From positions 93,425,642 through 93,489,641 of the forward strand of contig CM049306.1 in assembly GCA_026874595.1 (NCBI GenBank): a DNA stretch of 64,000 bases, given 5' to 3'. Below the pieces are notes generated by a model. The model was not told the DNA's origin. It was given only the letters and a program-made list of their open reading frames with translations, and searched no databases. The translations under genes and the position numbers were made by a program. The DNA is from Sipunculus nudus. Its lineage: Eukaryota > Annelida > Sipuncula > Golfingiida > Sipunculidae. This document shows, piece by piece, positions 14,201 to 29,200 of the stretch (its first letter is position 1; each line of letters starts with the position of its first letter).

Positions 14201-17200
14201 ATAGACCTGGAGATCCTGCAACAGGAGATCAGCTCTGCTGGTAAGCTAGATTCATTATTCATTGAAAAAATATTTAATGAGTAACAGATACAGAAGTGTA
14301 ATCCTTATTAATAAATCAGAATTAAATGTACTTCATTAATCAGTTATATAACTTAGCTTGTACTATCCATTTCTTAACCCATGGCTGTGGCAGTGAGTTC
14401 TATTTGCATGAAGGTAGCAATATTGATAAGTTTTCTAGATTGATGTTTCTGCAGTAAAAGTTACAGATATGTATGCTGTAGCTGGTACTACTCCTTCAGG
14501 AAAAAGAGACCATTTTGACTTTGTAAACATCTTATTTAGTAAATGTATGCTTTATTATAATATCAAATATACTTTTCCAGTTTGTCTCTTGAAAAGGAAA
14601 GCTAATAATAGAATATTATTGGCAAAATAAAAATTCCATACAGATTGCAGATGTATTGAAATGCTGATTTTATATATTTCAGTCTGATAAATTTTATGTT
14701 TGAAACATAGATGTAGTCACTTTCATCAATATCCATGCAATTTTAATTTGTTTTCATGTGTTACTTTCACAAGGCACTGAGGGTGCTGCCACCAACTACC
14801 AGGCCAAACAACTTGAACAACAGAATGAACGACTGAAAGAAGCTTTGGTCAAGTAAGATGCTACTCAGTTCTCCATAGTTAATGATGCCTATTTACTGTA
14901 TTTACATCCACTTGTCAGTGTTAATGTTGTTATTGTTCTTTATTGCTAGGCATATTTTAAATGAAATTGTGCACAGGTGTGTCCTTTGTTATTCCATACT
15001 ATTATACATTTACTACAGAGGGCTTATCAGTACTAGCAAAGATTCCCATGTAGAAGTGTCTTGTTTGAAAAGAGTTTCTGAGATCAAACATATTGCTTGT
15101 TTATTTTCAGTTCTGAAAAATTTTATGAACATGAATCAAATACTCTTTATAGTAATAGTAACTGTTAAATATTTGGTAAAGGTACTATGAAAACTGAGCA
15201 AGATATTATGGTATAATTACCAGTAAGGTAAATATAAAGATTGTCAGAACATGTCCACAATGTCATATGAATATGAGCATTAAAGGGTTAAATGTCAAAC
15301 ACAGCCATCCTTGCTTCACTCACAGGTAATATGTTTCTTGTTAGCATTAATCAATCTGTGATCTTGACACATGCCTTGAGTATAAATATCTGTATATATT
15401 TTTATGGAAACTTATTTGCTTTTATCAGAATGAGGGACTTGGCCAACCACGAGAAACAGGAGACCCAGAGATTGGTGAAGGCTGCAGAAAAACAAGCCAC
15501 AGAGCTGACCCAGATGACAAAGGAGAAGGAGAAACTGACCAGAGAGGTGAAACAGCTACAGGAGCAGGCGATTGAGCTGCAGGAACAGGTCGGTGGTGCA
15601 ATCAGACATGTCTTATGTATCAGGGACTTGGGCTGAAAGGTGTGCTCGAGTCCAAAATTTGGACTTAAGTACTCGTGTATGTACATGCATATCTGCATAT
15701 TACTGCAAATTTACAGGCAGTCTGTAGGCCTGTTTATTCATTATTGTAACCTGGCATAGGGCTCTAAACATATGCTAGTCAAGCAACAGAGGTCTTGTTA
15801 TGACATACATCTATTCCTTCGTTTGGATAAAGTTAAGCTGCATATTTTGCATGGGTAAACAGATGTCTGTTTCACTTTACAGCATTGCCATGGTAACGAG
15901 TACTCGAGTCTGAGTCGGGTAACACCTATCGTGCTCTTGATTCCAAATTTTGTTCCCATTTCAGCCCTATCAGGGACACTAGAATGGGTGTGAGAATAAA
16001 ATGATATGCAGTCCTGTAACCTGTGAGATAAGGGCATTTCGGTATAGTGGGCATTATCTAAGTCCAACCATTGTTAGCAATTTTGAAGTTCAGCTAGATA
16101 TTGGTGAACCCTGAGCATTTGTTCCAAGACTAAGGTTCAAACTATAACATGGTGGACAATTTCTCATCCTGGTGTCATTTTTTGTTTGTTTTGTCACAAG
16201 GTCGTATAGTTTATTGCAGGTATCATATTAACATATTATGATTACCTTTCTGTGTCCAGGTGGATGCTGCCCTGGGAGCGGAGGAGATGGTGGAGTCACT
16301 GACTGAGAAGAATCTTCAGCTAGAAGAGAAGATCACAGAACTGGAGGAAGAAAAGGCTGATCTGGTATGTTGTCAGTTTCACTATTAATGATTTAAACTT
16401 TTATCTTGTATTAAACAATTGTTTTGATGGGATAAGACGTAATGTGGTGGTTAAGGCATTGAACTACACAGCAGAAGGCCCTCGGTCCAAACCCAAACGG
16501 TCCCCAAGTAGCATAATGTTGAAATCTTTATTAAAAATAAGAGATTCCCTTCAGTGTCTTAACGATAGGTAATATGACTTCTTGATTATTCCTAGCTCTA
16601 TGCATATAAATCCTGAAATCCAGAAATCTTGATAATAACATTTTAATCACATGGTTACCACCATCATCCCTTAATAGACAGTGCTACTAACAGGCAAGTG
16701 AGCTATCAAAAAAAAAACTGTTTTTATGAAACATTTCTTAAGGATGTTGCAGAAGTTCGCTGTGTCAAATATTGAAACCAACACTAGGGCATTAACAGCA
16801 AAAGTGTTGTGTATTAAGACAAATTTAGTTAAGTTTACTTAAAAAAATGTCTTCTGTATAACATCAAAGGTTTCTGTATTTTTTATTATTGACTGTTGAT
16901 AATAAAAAGTGTTAATATTCATACTTACAGGAAGCCATGCATGAGATGAATGAGGAGCTGCAGGAACACAGCAGAGAGACTGAGCTAGAGCTGAGAGAGG
17001 AATTAGACATGGCTAACGCTAAGGTGATTGAGACACAGCGCCGCCTGGACGCCACTCAGGAATCCATCAGCGACTATGAGAAAACCATCACCAAATTCAG
17101 AGACCTGGTGGCACAGCTACAGGTAAGATCCCCTAACTGACATGTAAGACTGAAACCTGTGACAGTACAGACTTTTAACTGTAACAGGTCAGACCCATAC

Positions 17201-20200
17201 CTGTCACAGATAAGAAAACACCTGCCACATACCTCATGCAGACAAGACTGCATCTGTCATGGATAAGAAAATATCTGTAACAGTGAAGGCCCCTACCTGT
17301 CATGTGTAAGGCTAGCTCTGTCATAGTTAAGAAGCACATCTGTCACAGGCAAGGTGTCTTTCTGTTGTATGAAACAGTCGATGTAACATCATATATTTCC
17401 AAACTGATCCTTATCTGCATTGTTGCCCTCAGTACTGTTTTATGTCGCTGTATTTGTCTTCTCCTTGTAATCAAGCTCATTAAGTTCGATATTTTTCTGT
17501 TTGAGTGAGACTCATAGAAAATATTGTTATAATAACAAAATGTAAACCTTAAAACATGTAGCCCTCTGACTTGCATACCCTTAGAATCCATATATTTTTT
17601 TACTCATTCCAAAAAGTCAAAACCATGACAAACAATTCTGAAGCTACAGTGACAAACTCTGCAAAGACTGGTTTCTCAAGATCAGGTGTAATGTTTAACA
17701 TGACTATTCACAGGGCACTGTTGTAACATGGTTGACCAATATTGAGCATAGTTATATCAGGTGTTTGTGTGGGATTACAGGAGAGAAACAAGGAGCTGCG
17801 ATCTGAGGGCACTGTTGTAACATGGTTGACCAATATTGAGCATAGTTATATCAGGTGTTTGTGTGGGATTACAGGAGAGTAACAAGGAGCTGCGATCTCA
17901 GGGCACTGTTGTAACATGGTTGACCAATATTGAGCCTAGTTATATCAGGTGTTTGTGTGTGATTACAGGAGAGTAACAAGGAGCTGCGATCTCAGGGCAC
18001 TGTTGTAACATGGTTGACCAATATTGAGCATAGTTATATAAGGTGTTTGTGTGGGATTACAGGAGAGTAACAAGGAGCTGCGATCTGAGGGCACTGTTTT
18101 AACATGGTTGACCAATATTGAGCATAGTTATATCAGGTGTTTGTGTGGGATTACAGAAGAGTAACAAGGAGCTGCGATCTCAGGGCACTGTTGTAACATG
18201 ATTTACCAATATTGAGCCTAGTTATATCAGGTGTTTGTGTGTGATTACAGGAGAGTAACAAGGAGCTGCGATCTCAGGGCACTGTTGTAACATGGTTGAC
18301 CAATATTGAGCATAGTTATATCAGGTGTTTGTGTGGGATTACAGGAGAGTAACAAGGAGCTGCGATCTCAGGGCACTGTTGTAACATGGTTGACCAATAT
18401 TAAGCATAGTTATATCAGGTGTTTGTGTGGGATTACAGGAGAGTAACAAGGAGCTGCAATCTCAGGCCACTGTTGTAACATGGGTGATCAGTATTGAGCA
18501 TAGTTATATCAGGTGTTTGTGTGGGGTTACAGGAGAGTAACAAGGAGCTGCAATCTCAGGGCATTGTTGTAACATGGTTGACCAATATTGAGCCTAGTTA
18601 TATCAGGTGTTTGTGTGGGATTACAGGAGAGTAACAAGGAGCTGCGATCTCAGGGCACTGTTGTAACATGGTTGACCAATATTGAGCATAGTTATATCAG
18701 GTGTTTGTGTGGGATTACAGGAGAGTAACAAGGAGCTGCGATCTGAGGGCACTGTTGTAACATGGGTGACCAATATTGAGCATAGTTATATCAGGTGTTT
18801 GTGTTGGATTACAGGAGAGTAACAAGGAGCTGCAATCTCAGGCCACTGTTGTAACATGGGTGATCAGTATTGAGCATAGTTATATCAGGTGTTTGTGTGG
18901 GGTTACAGGAGAGTAACAAGGAGCTGCAATCTCAGGGCATTGTTGTAACATGGTTGACCAGTATTGAGCCTAGTTATATCAGGTGTTTGTGTGTGATTAC
19001 AGGAGAGTAACAAGGAGCTGCGATCTCAGGGCACTGTTGTAACATGGTTGACCAGTATTGAGCATAGTTATATCAGGTGTTTGTGTGGGATTACAGGAGA
19101 GTAACAAGGAGCTGCCATCTGAGGGCACTGTTGTAACATGGTTGACCAATATTGAGCATAGTTATATCAGGTGTTTGTGTGGGATTACAGGAGAGTAATA
19201 AGGAGCTGCGATCTCAGGGAACTGTTGTAACATGGTTGACCAATATTGAGCCTAGGTATATCAGGTGTTTGTGTGGGATTACAGGAGAATAACAAGGAGC
19301 TGCGATCTCAGGGCACTGTTGTAACATGGTTGACCAATATTGAGCATAGCTATATCAGGTGTTTGTGTGGGATTACAGGAGAGTAACAAGGAGCTGCGAT
19401 CTGAGGGCACTGTTGTAACATGGGTGACCAATATTGAGCATAGTTATATCAGGTGTTTGTGTGGGATTACAGGAGAGTAACAAGGAGCTGCAATCTCAGG
19501 CCACTGTTGTAACATGGGTGATCAGTATTGAGCATAGTTATATCAGGTGTTTGTGTGGGGTTACAGGAGAGTAACAAGGAGCTGCAATCTCAGGGCATTG
19601 TTGTAACATGGTTGACCAATATTGAGCATAGTTATATCAGGTGTTTGTGTGGGATTACAGGAGAGTAACAAGGAGCTGCGATCTCAGGGCACTGTTGTAA
19701 CATGGTTGACCAATATTGAGCATAGTTATATCAGGTGTTTGTGCGGGATTACAGGAGAGTAACAAGGAGCTGCGATCTGAGGGCACTGTTGTAACATGGT
19801 TGACCAATATTGAGCATAGTTATATCAGGTGTTTGTGTGGGATTACAGGAGAGTAATAAGGAGCTGCGATCTCAGGGCACTGTTGTAACATGGTTGACCA
19901 ATATTGAGCCTAGGTATATCAGGTGTTTGTGTGGGATTACAGGAGAGTAACAAGGAGCTGCGATCTCAGGGCACTGTTGTAACATGGTTGACCAATATTG
20001 AGCATAGTTATATCAGGTGTTTGTGTGGGATTACAGGAGAGTAACAAGGAGCTGCGATCTGAGGGCACTATTGTAACATGGGTGACCAATATTGAGCATA
20101 GTTATATCAGGTGTTTGTGTGGGATTACAGGAGAGTAACAAGGAGCTGCAATCTCAGGCCACTGTTGTAACATGGGTGATCAATATTGAGCATAGTTATA

Positions 20201-23200
20201 TCAGGTGTTTGTGTGGGGTTACAGGAGAGTAACAAGGAGCTGCAATCTCAGGGCATTGTTGTAACATGGTTGACCAATATTGAGCCTAGTTATATCAGGT
20301 GTTTGTGTGGGATTACAGGAGAGTAACAAGGAGCTGCGATCTCAGGGCACTGTTGTAACATGGTTGACCAATATTGAGCATAGTTATATCAGGTGTTTGT
20401 GTGGGATTACAGGAGAGTAACAAGGAGCTGCGATCTGAGGGCACTGTTGTAACATGGTTGACCAATATTGAGCATAGTTATATCAGGTGTTTGTGTGGGA
20501 TTACAGGAGAGTAACAAGGAGCTGCGATCTGAGGGCACTGTTGTAACATGGGTGACCAATATTGAGCATAGTTATATCAGGTGTTTGTGTGGGGTTACAG
20601 GAGAGTAACAAGGAGCTGCAATCTCAGGGCATTGTTGTAACATGGTTGACCAATATTGAGCCTAGTTATATCAGGTGTTTGTGTGGGATTACAGGAGAGT
20701 AACAAGGAGCTGCGATCTCAGGGCACTGTTGTAACATGGTTGACCAATATTGAGCCTAGTTATAACAGGTGTTTGTGTTTGATTACAGGAGAGTAACAAG
20801 GAGCTGCGATCCAAGCAGGAGCAGGATGCAGCATCGCCAGCTCAGACAGCACCTGTACAGATGTTTGACTTTAAAACAAAATTTGCAGAAACCAAAGCAC
20901 AAGCTAAGGTAAAATACACTGTATCCATGTCATTTTAGAGATATCACATCTATAACAATGATTGCAATTATAAGTATACTGTTGAAGTACCTCTTTAACT
21001 TTGACAGTAACTACTTCCATTTCAAACTATTTGCTAAGGTCATGAATACATGCTGTATAACTATTGATGTATTGTAAAATTAGCTGTCATTTTATTTTTT
21101 TTGGGCTAAATTTGTAAAATTTCATCCATAAATATATGACAATAACCAATGTTTGATTTAAATAAATGATTGAATCTGCATAAGCTACTCAGAATTCAGT
21201 TTAAACCTCATGACAAAATAGTAGATAATGAACTATAGATTTTTATAATAACTTTAAAAGGGTTTTATGTGATAACTGATTATAAAAGTCAGTGTTCTGC
21301 ATAATGTCTGTGGATGTTATTTGTTACAGGAAAATTTGAAATATGAGTATTCATGTTAAAATTAAGGCTCATCATTTAATGTGTATCTAGGCTATTGATA
21401 TGGAGCTGAGAAAGTTGGATGTGCACCAGGCCAACCAGCATGTCCATCTGCTGAGGTCATTCATGCCTGATACATTCCTGCGTCGTGGAGGTATGTGTTG
21501 TAAATATATTATTCTATTAATTATGGTTATAATACAAGTATCTGGGTGTATATTTGAGTACATTAATTAATTATTTTTTTACAAATCCAGAATACAGCAT
21601 TACAGAGAGTAAAATTCTGATTTGAAGAATGAAACTTTTTTTTTTTGTTAATTTAATTCTGATTTGAAGATAAAGTTGTATTTTTGGTTATACCACTCTG
21701 TCAGTGACTTTGGTCACTTTTGTCATTTTAACCTCATTAAATGATTCAGATAAATCTGTGACTGTGCAGGTGATGATGGTGTGGTTACCTGTATGCTCTA
21801 CTGGGTTTGCTGAGAGTGAATGTTTTTATATAACAATATTTATTATTTAATTGACAGGTGATCATGATGCTGTGCTCTTACTGTTACTGATTCCCAGGCT
21901 GATTGCCAAGACAGAGCTTCTGATAAGCCAAGTCAAAGAAAAGGTACTAGCAATGAATAATGTCATAAAAATTTTTCTTAAACACAATTTAAGGCTTCAA
22001 CTCTGGCCTCCTATTCCTTTCCTTCTTGGAAATCTTAGAATAATTTGAAGCTCAACCAAAGATTGACAATATATTTTGGGACATAACTGATATTGTTTTA
22101 CAAGAATTTTTAATTAAGATTAACTTAAATGCAAAAGGAAGTGTTTCTTTTATATTGTGTAAAGTTATATTTTAGCTAAGGTCAGGTTATGCTAATGTGG
22201 GTCATGGTAGGAACAGGTAAGCATTCAGGCAGCTATCATTATACCTATCCTGCTTTTCTGTTTCAGTTTGAGCCTGTGGAGATCATTGATCGTGATCATG
22301 TGATCCGGAGCCACAAGAGTGACCAGTTCAGCTATGCCCACAAGATGGCACTGTGTCTGTGCACACTTCAAGCTATTCTGAGACAATATGAGAGGTAAAT
22401 TAAAATTCTGCTACACCCTTTAAGCAAGACAGATGTAATATTTATTGTACTCTTATTACCAGGGTTCAAAATTCCCTGCTTATTTGTACAAGATTTATTG
22501 TTCTTAATTTATACAACCTCCAGGATTACTGGTACACACAAAATGCACACTTTTCTTTGAGACCGTTCAGTCTGTGTTCATGGAAATCTCGTGATGAACA
22601 GAAAAGTAAGATGAGTACAAGCACATGCATGTATATTGCTGGGTTCATTACGAGTTTCCCAGTGGAAAATACCGTACGAAACTATATCCAAGTGGAACGT
22701 ACCACTGGGAAATTTGGAATGTTCGGAGCATATCGGTCAGTCCCACTTAGCGACCTTCACCTTTATTCACTGCTTTATGAGCTGCAGGGAGCAAATAAAA
22801 ACACCAATATTTGACTGGTTTACATAAAAGTTTTAATGACAAATAAAATTGAACAAATTTTACGTGAAACATATTTTGTTAATCAGTTTCTTTTTGGTTA
22901 CTATAACAACCTAGACATTCGGTCATTGGGCTTTTGTTCGGTACTGATCATTTGCAAGTTGTATGAACGACCTGCCATGTGGTAATTACCATATTATCCG
23001 AGCGGTAACAAATGCAACATAAGAGAGGACATCTCCAAGCACAATTTGTTTCAAAGTGATGCCACCTGCAAGATGAATTTGAACTACAATATTCTGGTTA
23101 CATTACAACCCTTACCTGAAAACTGAGCTTCTTCTTCATGACAGGTCACTAAACTCCTGTGGTGTAGAACTATTGTTGAAGATCAGCACACTCCTTCCAG

Positions 23201-26200
23201 AGCTGGCAGTACATGAGAAGTCTGTCGACTTCTTCATTGAGCTGCTTAGGAAAGACTCAGTGAGAAACCTTAATCATCTCATTTGTAGTAAGAATAGTGA
23301 AGATCAGTGTTAATAGTATAAAATGACACACAACTTTTGTTCTAAAATCTATTAACCTGCTTTATTTACTATTTATATATGAATTTAGATATTTGATAAA
23401 ACACAAATTGTCATGTTCAATGTACCATAAGGTAGGTTACATATCATTCACGAGGCTTACACTTTAAATGTTATCCTTATGAGACATAAATACAATGTCA
23501 AACTTAAAATAATTATTATCTAGGTTGTTTATAATTTACTGTTTATATCGATACTGTTGGTTAACCAATACATGAACCTACATACACAGTTTTATACACA
23601 AATTAACAAATATTCCTCTCATTAACAGCTGGATGAAACCATTTCCCTGGAACCTCTTGAGAAAACAATTGGATTCTTCCAGGTAAAATGATGCTCCACT
23701 CCTGGTACACCTTGACTGTACATGTGTTTAAAATTGTTTAAAATTTTTTTCTTATAAGGTGTTGTTGACAAAACCTTTGCAGTGAAATGAACTGTGGTAC
23801 ATCCTGCCTCAGACCTATAAGGTAAAATATATAATATAGGTATAAAAATATCAAAATTGTTCCCTGTTAAAAAGATTTAAAAAATTATTCGTATAATTCA
23901 GTATGTCTGTATTAAGATAAGACTGATATTATTGATAATATAATGATTTTGTTCAAATCATTTAATAAAATTCTATTTATCTATATTAAGATTAGATCAA
24001 GATTATTATATTTTAATTATAATCATGGTCAAATGATCATTTGAATTAACCTTATTCAAAAAGTTATTTATACTTATTTGACTAGCTATGATTATAAATA
24101 AATAAATTGATACACCTTAATGTTTATTGACAGACACTGCACAGTGTACATCTTGCTACAGAGAAGACAGATTGTACTACGTTTATGGCTGACATGACTC
24201 GCATCATCTTAACGGCCTGTGACAGTGTCCACACTGATGTCAGCAGACTCAAATTAGCTCTGCAGGTTTGTGAATAGTATCTTATTGTCACAGTAGATTT
24301 CTTCAACTTTTACATTGTGTAATTTATAATTATTGATAACAAGATGAAAACTGTTTTTTTCTATGCATTAATTTGTTATATATTTTATTTATATTTTATA
24401 TATTTTATATATTGCATCTGTGTTAGATCATAGAAATAAACAGACTTGACTGTGTTTGTTCTTTAATTTGTTAATCCTTGAAAGACAAAATTTGTCTACT
24501 GTGTAAAACAGCACAGAAAAAGACTTATTTTAATAGATAGTACATACTAACAGCATTTTAATCATTATATTGTGAGAAAACCCCTATTCATGTTTTATTC
24601 ATGACAAAGACTAAAAATATGTTTAAAATAAAGTTGATGTATATGTCTCTATGTGAGAGGTTGTATTTGATTACCTTTAAGACCTGATGATTTCCAGAAT
24701 TTATCAATATTACATATAAATGAAAGTTATATATCATTACTACTTGTTTGTAATTTGATATCAGCCTGGCCAGGAGACCAGTGATATCTGTATCCTGCTG
24801 AGAGACCTGGATAATTCAAACAATGATGTCCGCACTAGTGCACGCAAGGTATGAAATACAAAGATCATGTCTAGATTGTAGTTTTAATATTTTTTCTTGC
24901 TCACATGAATACATCTGGTGTCTTACACTTGACACTAGCCTCATTTTAATAATGTTGATTGATATTATTTCTGACCTTCTGCAATTTTAATAAATAAAAT
25001 ATATTTAATTTATATGAAAAATTTACAAAACCCTGTATTGATTGAAAAAGTTAAGTGGTAAAGATGTGGTAAATTCTTGAGAAAAAAAGTCATTCAAGGT
25101 TGCTCATAGTAAAGAGATATTTATGAAACTGTACAATATAAAGTAGATACATTTTCAGTAAAGGAAATGTTTTTCAGTGTAAATCAAGTTTTGTGTATTT
25201 CATGGTCTACAGATCAAGAGAAGGATTCCTCAGCTTGAGAGTGGAGCACCGTTATCTTATGGAGAGGAGGTAAGAATCTACAGGTGTCCTTACAACTAAC
25301 ATAACTTACATTCTGAGACGTAACTTACATCCTGTCTCCAAGAATTACCATTGATATCATTAAGACTGTAACCATAACTGACACAAATCATGATTATTCA
25401 CTCATGGTATGATACAATGCTATACAAAAAAGGCACAGCATAGTTTAAATTTGTAATTATGTAATTATCATGTAGTTGCTTGTACACTTACAGAAATTAT
25501 TGATATCTATATTATTTACATCTGTTACTCAGGTAGCTGAAAATGTTTGGAAATATTAATGTCCTGACTTGCATAGCTTGTCAGGCACTGAGAGATAGTT
25601 ATTAAATGTCAAGTGAACCTTCTCATCACATTATTAGATATTGTCAGCATATTGTTTAATGGACATCTTATCATAACAATATGATTTTTGTCATGGTATT
25701 CTAATGTATCAGTGCACTGATGTTTCTTTACAGGTCTCAGTATCTCATCACCTTGATTTACTCTGCTCTAATTAAGAATTGATCTTTCTATCAAATATTA
25801 GATCAGCAATGCTTTTGAAGCTGCTGGTGTTCTTATACGTATAGTGATAGGCAGAGGATCAGTTATAATCAATGATCAGTCAGTTTGTGCAAAATATCTG
25901 ATTGATCAATATTGTAGTGCCATAATTGATAACAAAGTTTTAAATTTTAAATTTTTAAGTTTTATACTAAGGCTTCTTGATAACAAAATATATGCTCTCT
26001 TATAATGTTTGTGAGAAAACTTTTGTTAAGTTTGTGTTTACTAATAACTTCATACCAAATTTTGACTATCATGATGCATCATGAAATTACCACTGATTCC
26101 CACCACTACTCTCTTGTCACTGTATGTCATTAACAGGTATTTGATGCCCTGAAGCAGAGCATCCAGCATCTGAACAAAATCTGCAGCGTGCTGCAGGGAT

Positions 26201-29200
26201 TCAGCTCCACAGTGACTGCTGAGCCACAGCTGATGACAGGTAATACATAATTTACACACACACCAAATAACAGACACTGTTAAGCTCTCGGAACTGTCTC
26301 ACTGTTCTGTATAAACATTGTTTTAGTGTATCCTGTAATATGATCTTAACTGTTGCTCTTGACAGGTACAAATTTTTATTTTTTTTTCTGTCTCAATGGG
26401 AAGCCTTATACACATGAAAATTCAAAACTTTAACTTTTTTAAGAACATTTCAAACATAAATACCCTATTAAAACAGAATTTCGAAAGGTAAAATCCCAAA
26501 TTAAAAAATAAGAAACATGTTTTTACATGATGCCTGAGGAGTTTTGAATATGCTACAGTTAACCTTAAAACACATTTTTGTCAAATATCTTAAATTCATT
26601 CAGATATTTCAAAATCGTGAAGAAATCAGTTGCTATCACACAAATTAAAGTTTCCATGTACCAAATTGTAATACACATTCTCAGTTATCAGAACTGCAAA
26701 TCAAGGAATAACAGATCAGTACTTTGTAAGATATTAAAGAAAACCTGAAACAATGTTTATACATGCTCCTGAGACAGTTCTGAGACCTTAGACACCTAGG
26801 ATAAGTAGCGAAAGCAAGAAAATGTCTCTTATATCCATAGTCGAAGATGTCTGAAATTGATAAAAGTAGCATCTTTTTACGATTTTGTTTAATCCTGACA
26901 CAAGTAAAAGTTAATTTGTACTATATTTGTAATTATTATAAATAAAAGGTAAGAACTTGATTTGTATTATTCAAGTACAACATATGTCCCTCACCCTCCC
27001 TAAGGTCCACTCCTGTCCCCAATGCACAGCTTATGCTAGCTTCTCTCATGCACAGTTTAGTCATTGTATGGGTCAGTGTCCACAGAATATGTTCCCAATA
27101 TGCCTTTGTGGTTTGTATTGATGTATTGTGAACATCCAGCTATTGTAATATTGTGATAAACAGATTGAAACTTACAAAGCATCTGTAGTTATATTCAAAT
27201 CCTGGTTTGCAAAGTTCCATAGTTTGTCAGTAGCAACCATTAAATTAATTATCAGATTTTTTCTAATGATAAATATTTAATCTTGTACTTGGGAGTTTAT
27301 ACCAAAATACACAGTGAATAGAATTATGAAAACACAAGTGTGTAGGACAGCGTATTAATGTTTCGCATGGGAAGGTCTCAAAATCCTTTATAGAAATAAG
27401 TCATTCTCATACTTTTTTGTGCTCCTTTTTCATAAATTGTTCATGATCAAATTTGTAAATCTGCAAAAGGATTGACAGAGGCGAAGTAATGCCACCATTC
27501 TCTGATGTGCTAAATTGCAATTAAAAATTAATTCCTGATTGTCATGTATTTTGGACTGAAGAACCCGGGTAATTAAGGTGACATGACACATGGACAGCCA
27601 AATGCATCTTGGCTGACATGGGTCTGACCAAGTTTGAAACTCATCTCCTAATAGTCAAAACTTTTATTGGCCTTGTGCCAAGTCCCTTGTGGTGTACATA
27701 GCAAAACCTGCTGTTGAAAGCAGTGGTAAAGTGGAAAGTCATACAATGAATTTAACATTACCACTGCATAATTTGCATACAGTAAACCAGATGTATGCAA
27801 TCACAGGTAGCCTCCCAGCTAAGCGATAATGGGAAATTGGCTATAGATTGTACAACCTTTCAAATAAGGTCAAGGTAAAAAATAAATATCAGGTGCAAAT
27901 CTTTCATTTTTGGAAGATCAGCCATATTTGAGATCTAGCACCAACCAAAAATGGCAGACACAGGATAGAAAACATTTTGAAATCAGTGGTTTTGCACTCT
28001 GACAGAATGATTAGGTTCATCCACAATATTTTTTAACCCATATGTGAATACAGAAATAAGCTCATCAGCTCCTGTAATCCTCACCGTCCTACAGGGCTTG
28101 GTTCAATAAAACATAGGAGAAAAAAAATCAGGGTTATTTTGTAATTTAAATCCCCATGAAGATACTATTTGTTTATCAGAATTTAAAAAGGATCACTCCT
28201 TAAGCTTTGCAAACCAGGATGTATAATTTGTAAAAATGTCGAGTATGGGGTGTACTGTAAGTGATACATGTGCTTGAAATATTGTTCAATGTTGTGTGTG
28301 GCCAATACTTTCAGACCCCAAGGAAAAAAATACAGGTTTGCTGCTGATTATTTTTTATGTGTGATGTTTAATCTGTGACAGCTTGGTCTTTGCTGCTAGA
28401 ACTGTTTGTGTACCTCTGTGGTTGCTGTTTAAGTAGTGCAAGTATTAGTCACTGACTGTAGACTATGTTTGTTATGTATACACAGTGAATGGAATAATGC
28501 TTCCATATACACATTTTTACCATGTGATAAATGGTTCATATATAAACTAACATTCTGTATATGCTTCAGGGAAGTGGTTCATATTCAAAAAGATACTACA
28601 GATAAGAAATCTGTACTAGACCGTGATATCATAGTATTACTTAAGATACAATAAAAAACCTTTCCTCTTCTGAAATGTAACAGACATTTTTATCTGAACC
28701 TTATTTAAAAAAAGTTTTTTCGATGCCAATTGGAATATAACCTTTTTGTCAAAATATTAATTTTCATACATATAGAATGATAAAACATTGAAAGTTCTGG
28801 TAACTCGTGTTAATTCATATTTCAAGGTACCTGAATTTATGGTTTGTGTACATAGTGTGACATGCTGTCTGTTTAAACAGGCTTCAAATAAGAGATTTCA
28901 GTGTGTGATGTTTCACCATGTACAGGGACTAATGTCAAAGAAAATGCCACAGCAGTGGAGAATAGTGGTCTCTGTGAGACATCTGTGGATAGAACAGTCA
29001 AAAAGTAAAGAAATATAAAAAAATATGGCATTGGTTTAAAGATCAAAGAAAACAAGTAAATTTACTCATTTGTAACTGATATCTGATACCCTAATAACAA
29101 AGTAATTTGTCTTCATGTATATACAGTCTGCTCTCATTTGTTTGCCACCCATTTATCTGCCAAACTCACCTTTTGCCAACAATCCACAAATTCTTGATTT

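Noticed and set aside
17781-20788. Reading the 94-bp array as 32 extra coding exons
   Set aside because: 94 is not a multiple of three, each unit has a stop in the onward frame, and there is no good donor. The vertebrate protein is continuous from exon 13 to exon 14 without it.
17711-20811. CRISPR-like array
   Set aside because: Repeats are contiguous with no unique spacers, and the setting is an animal intron.
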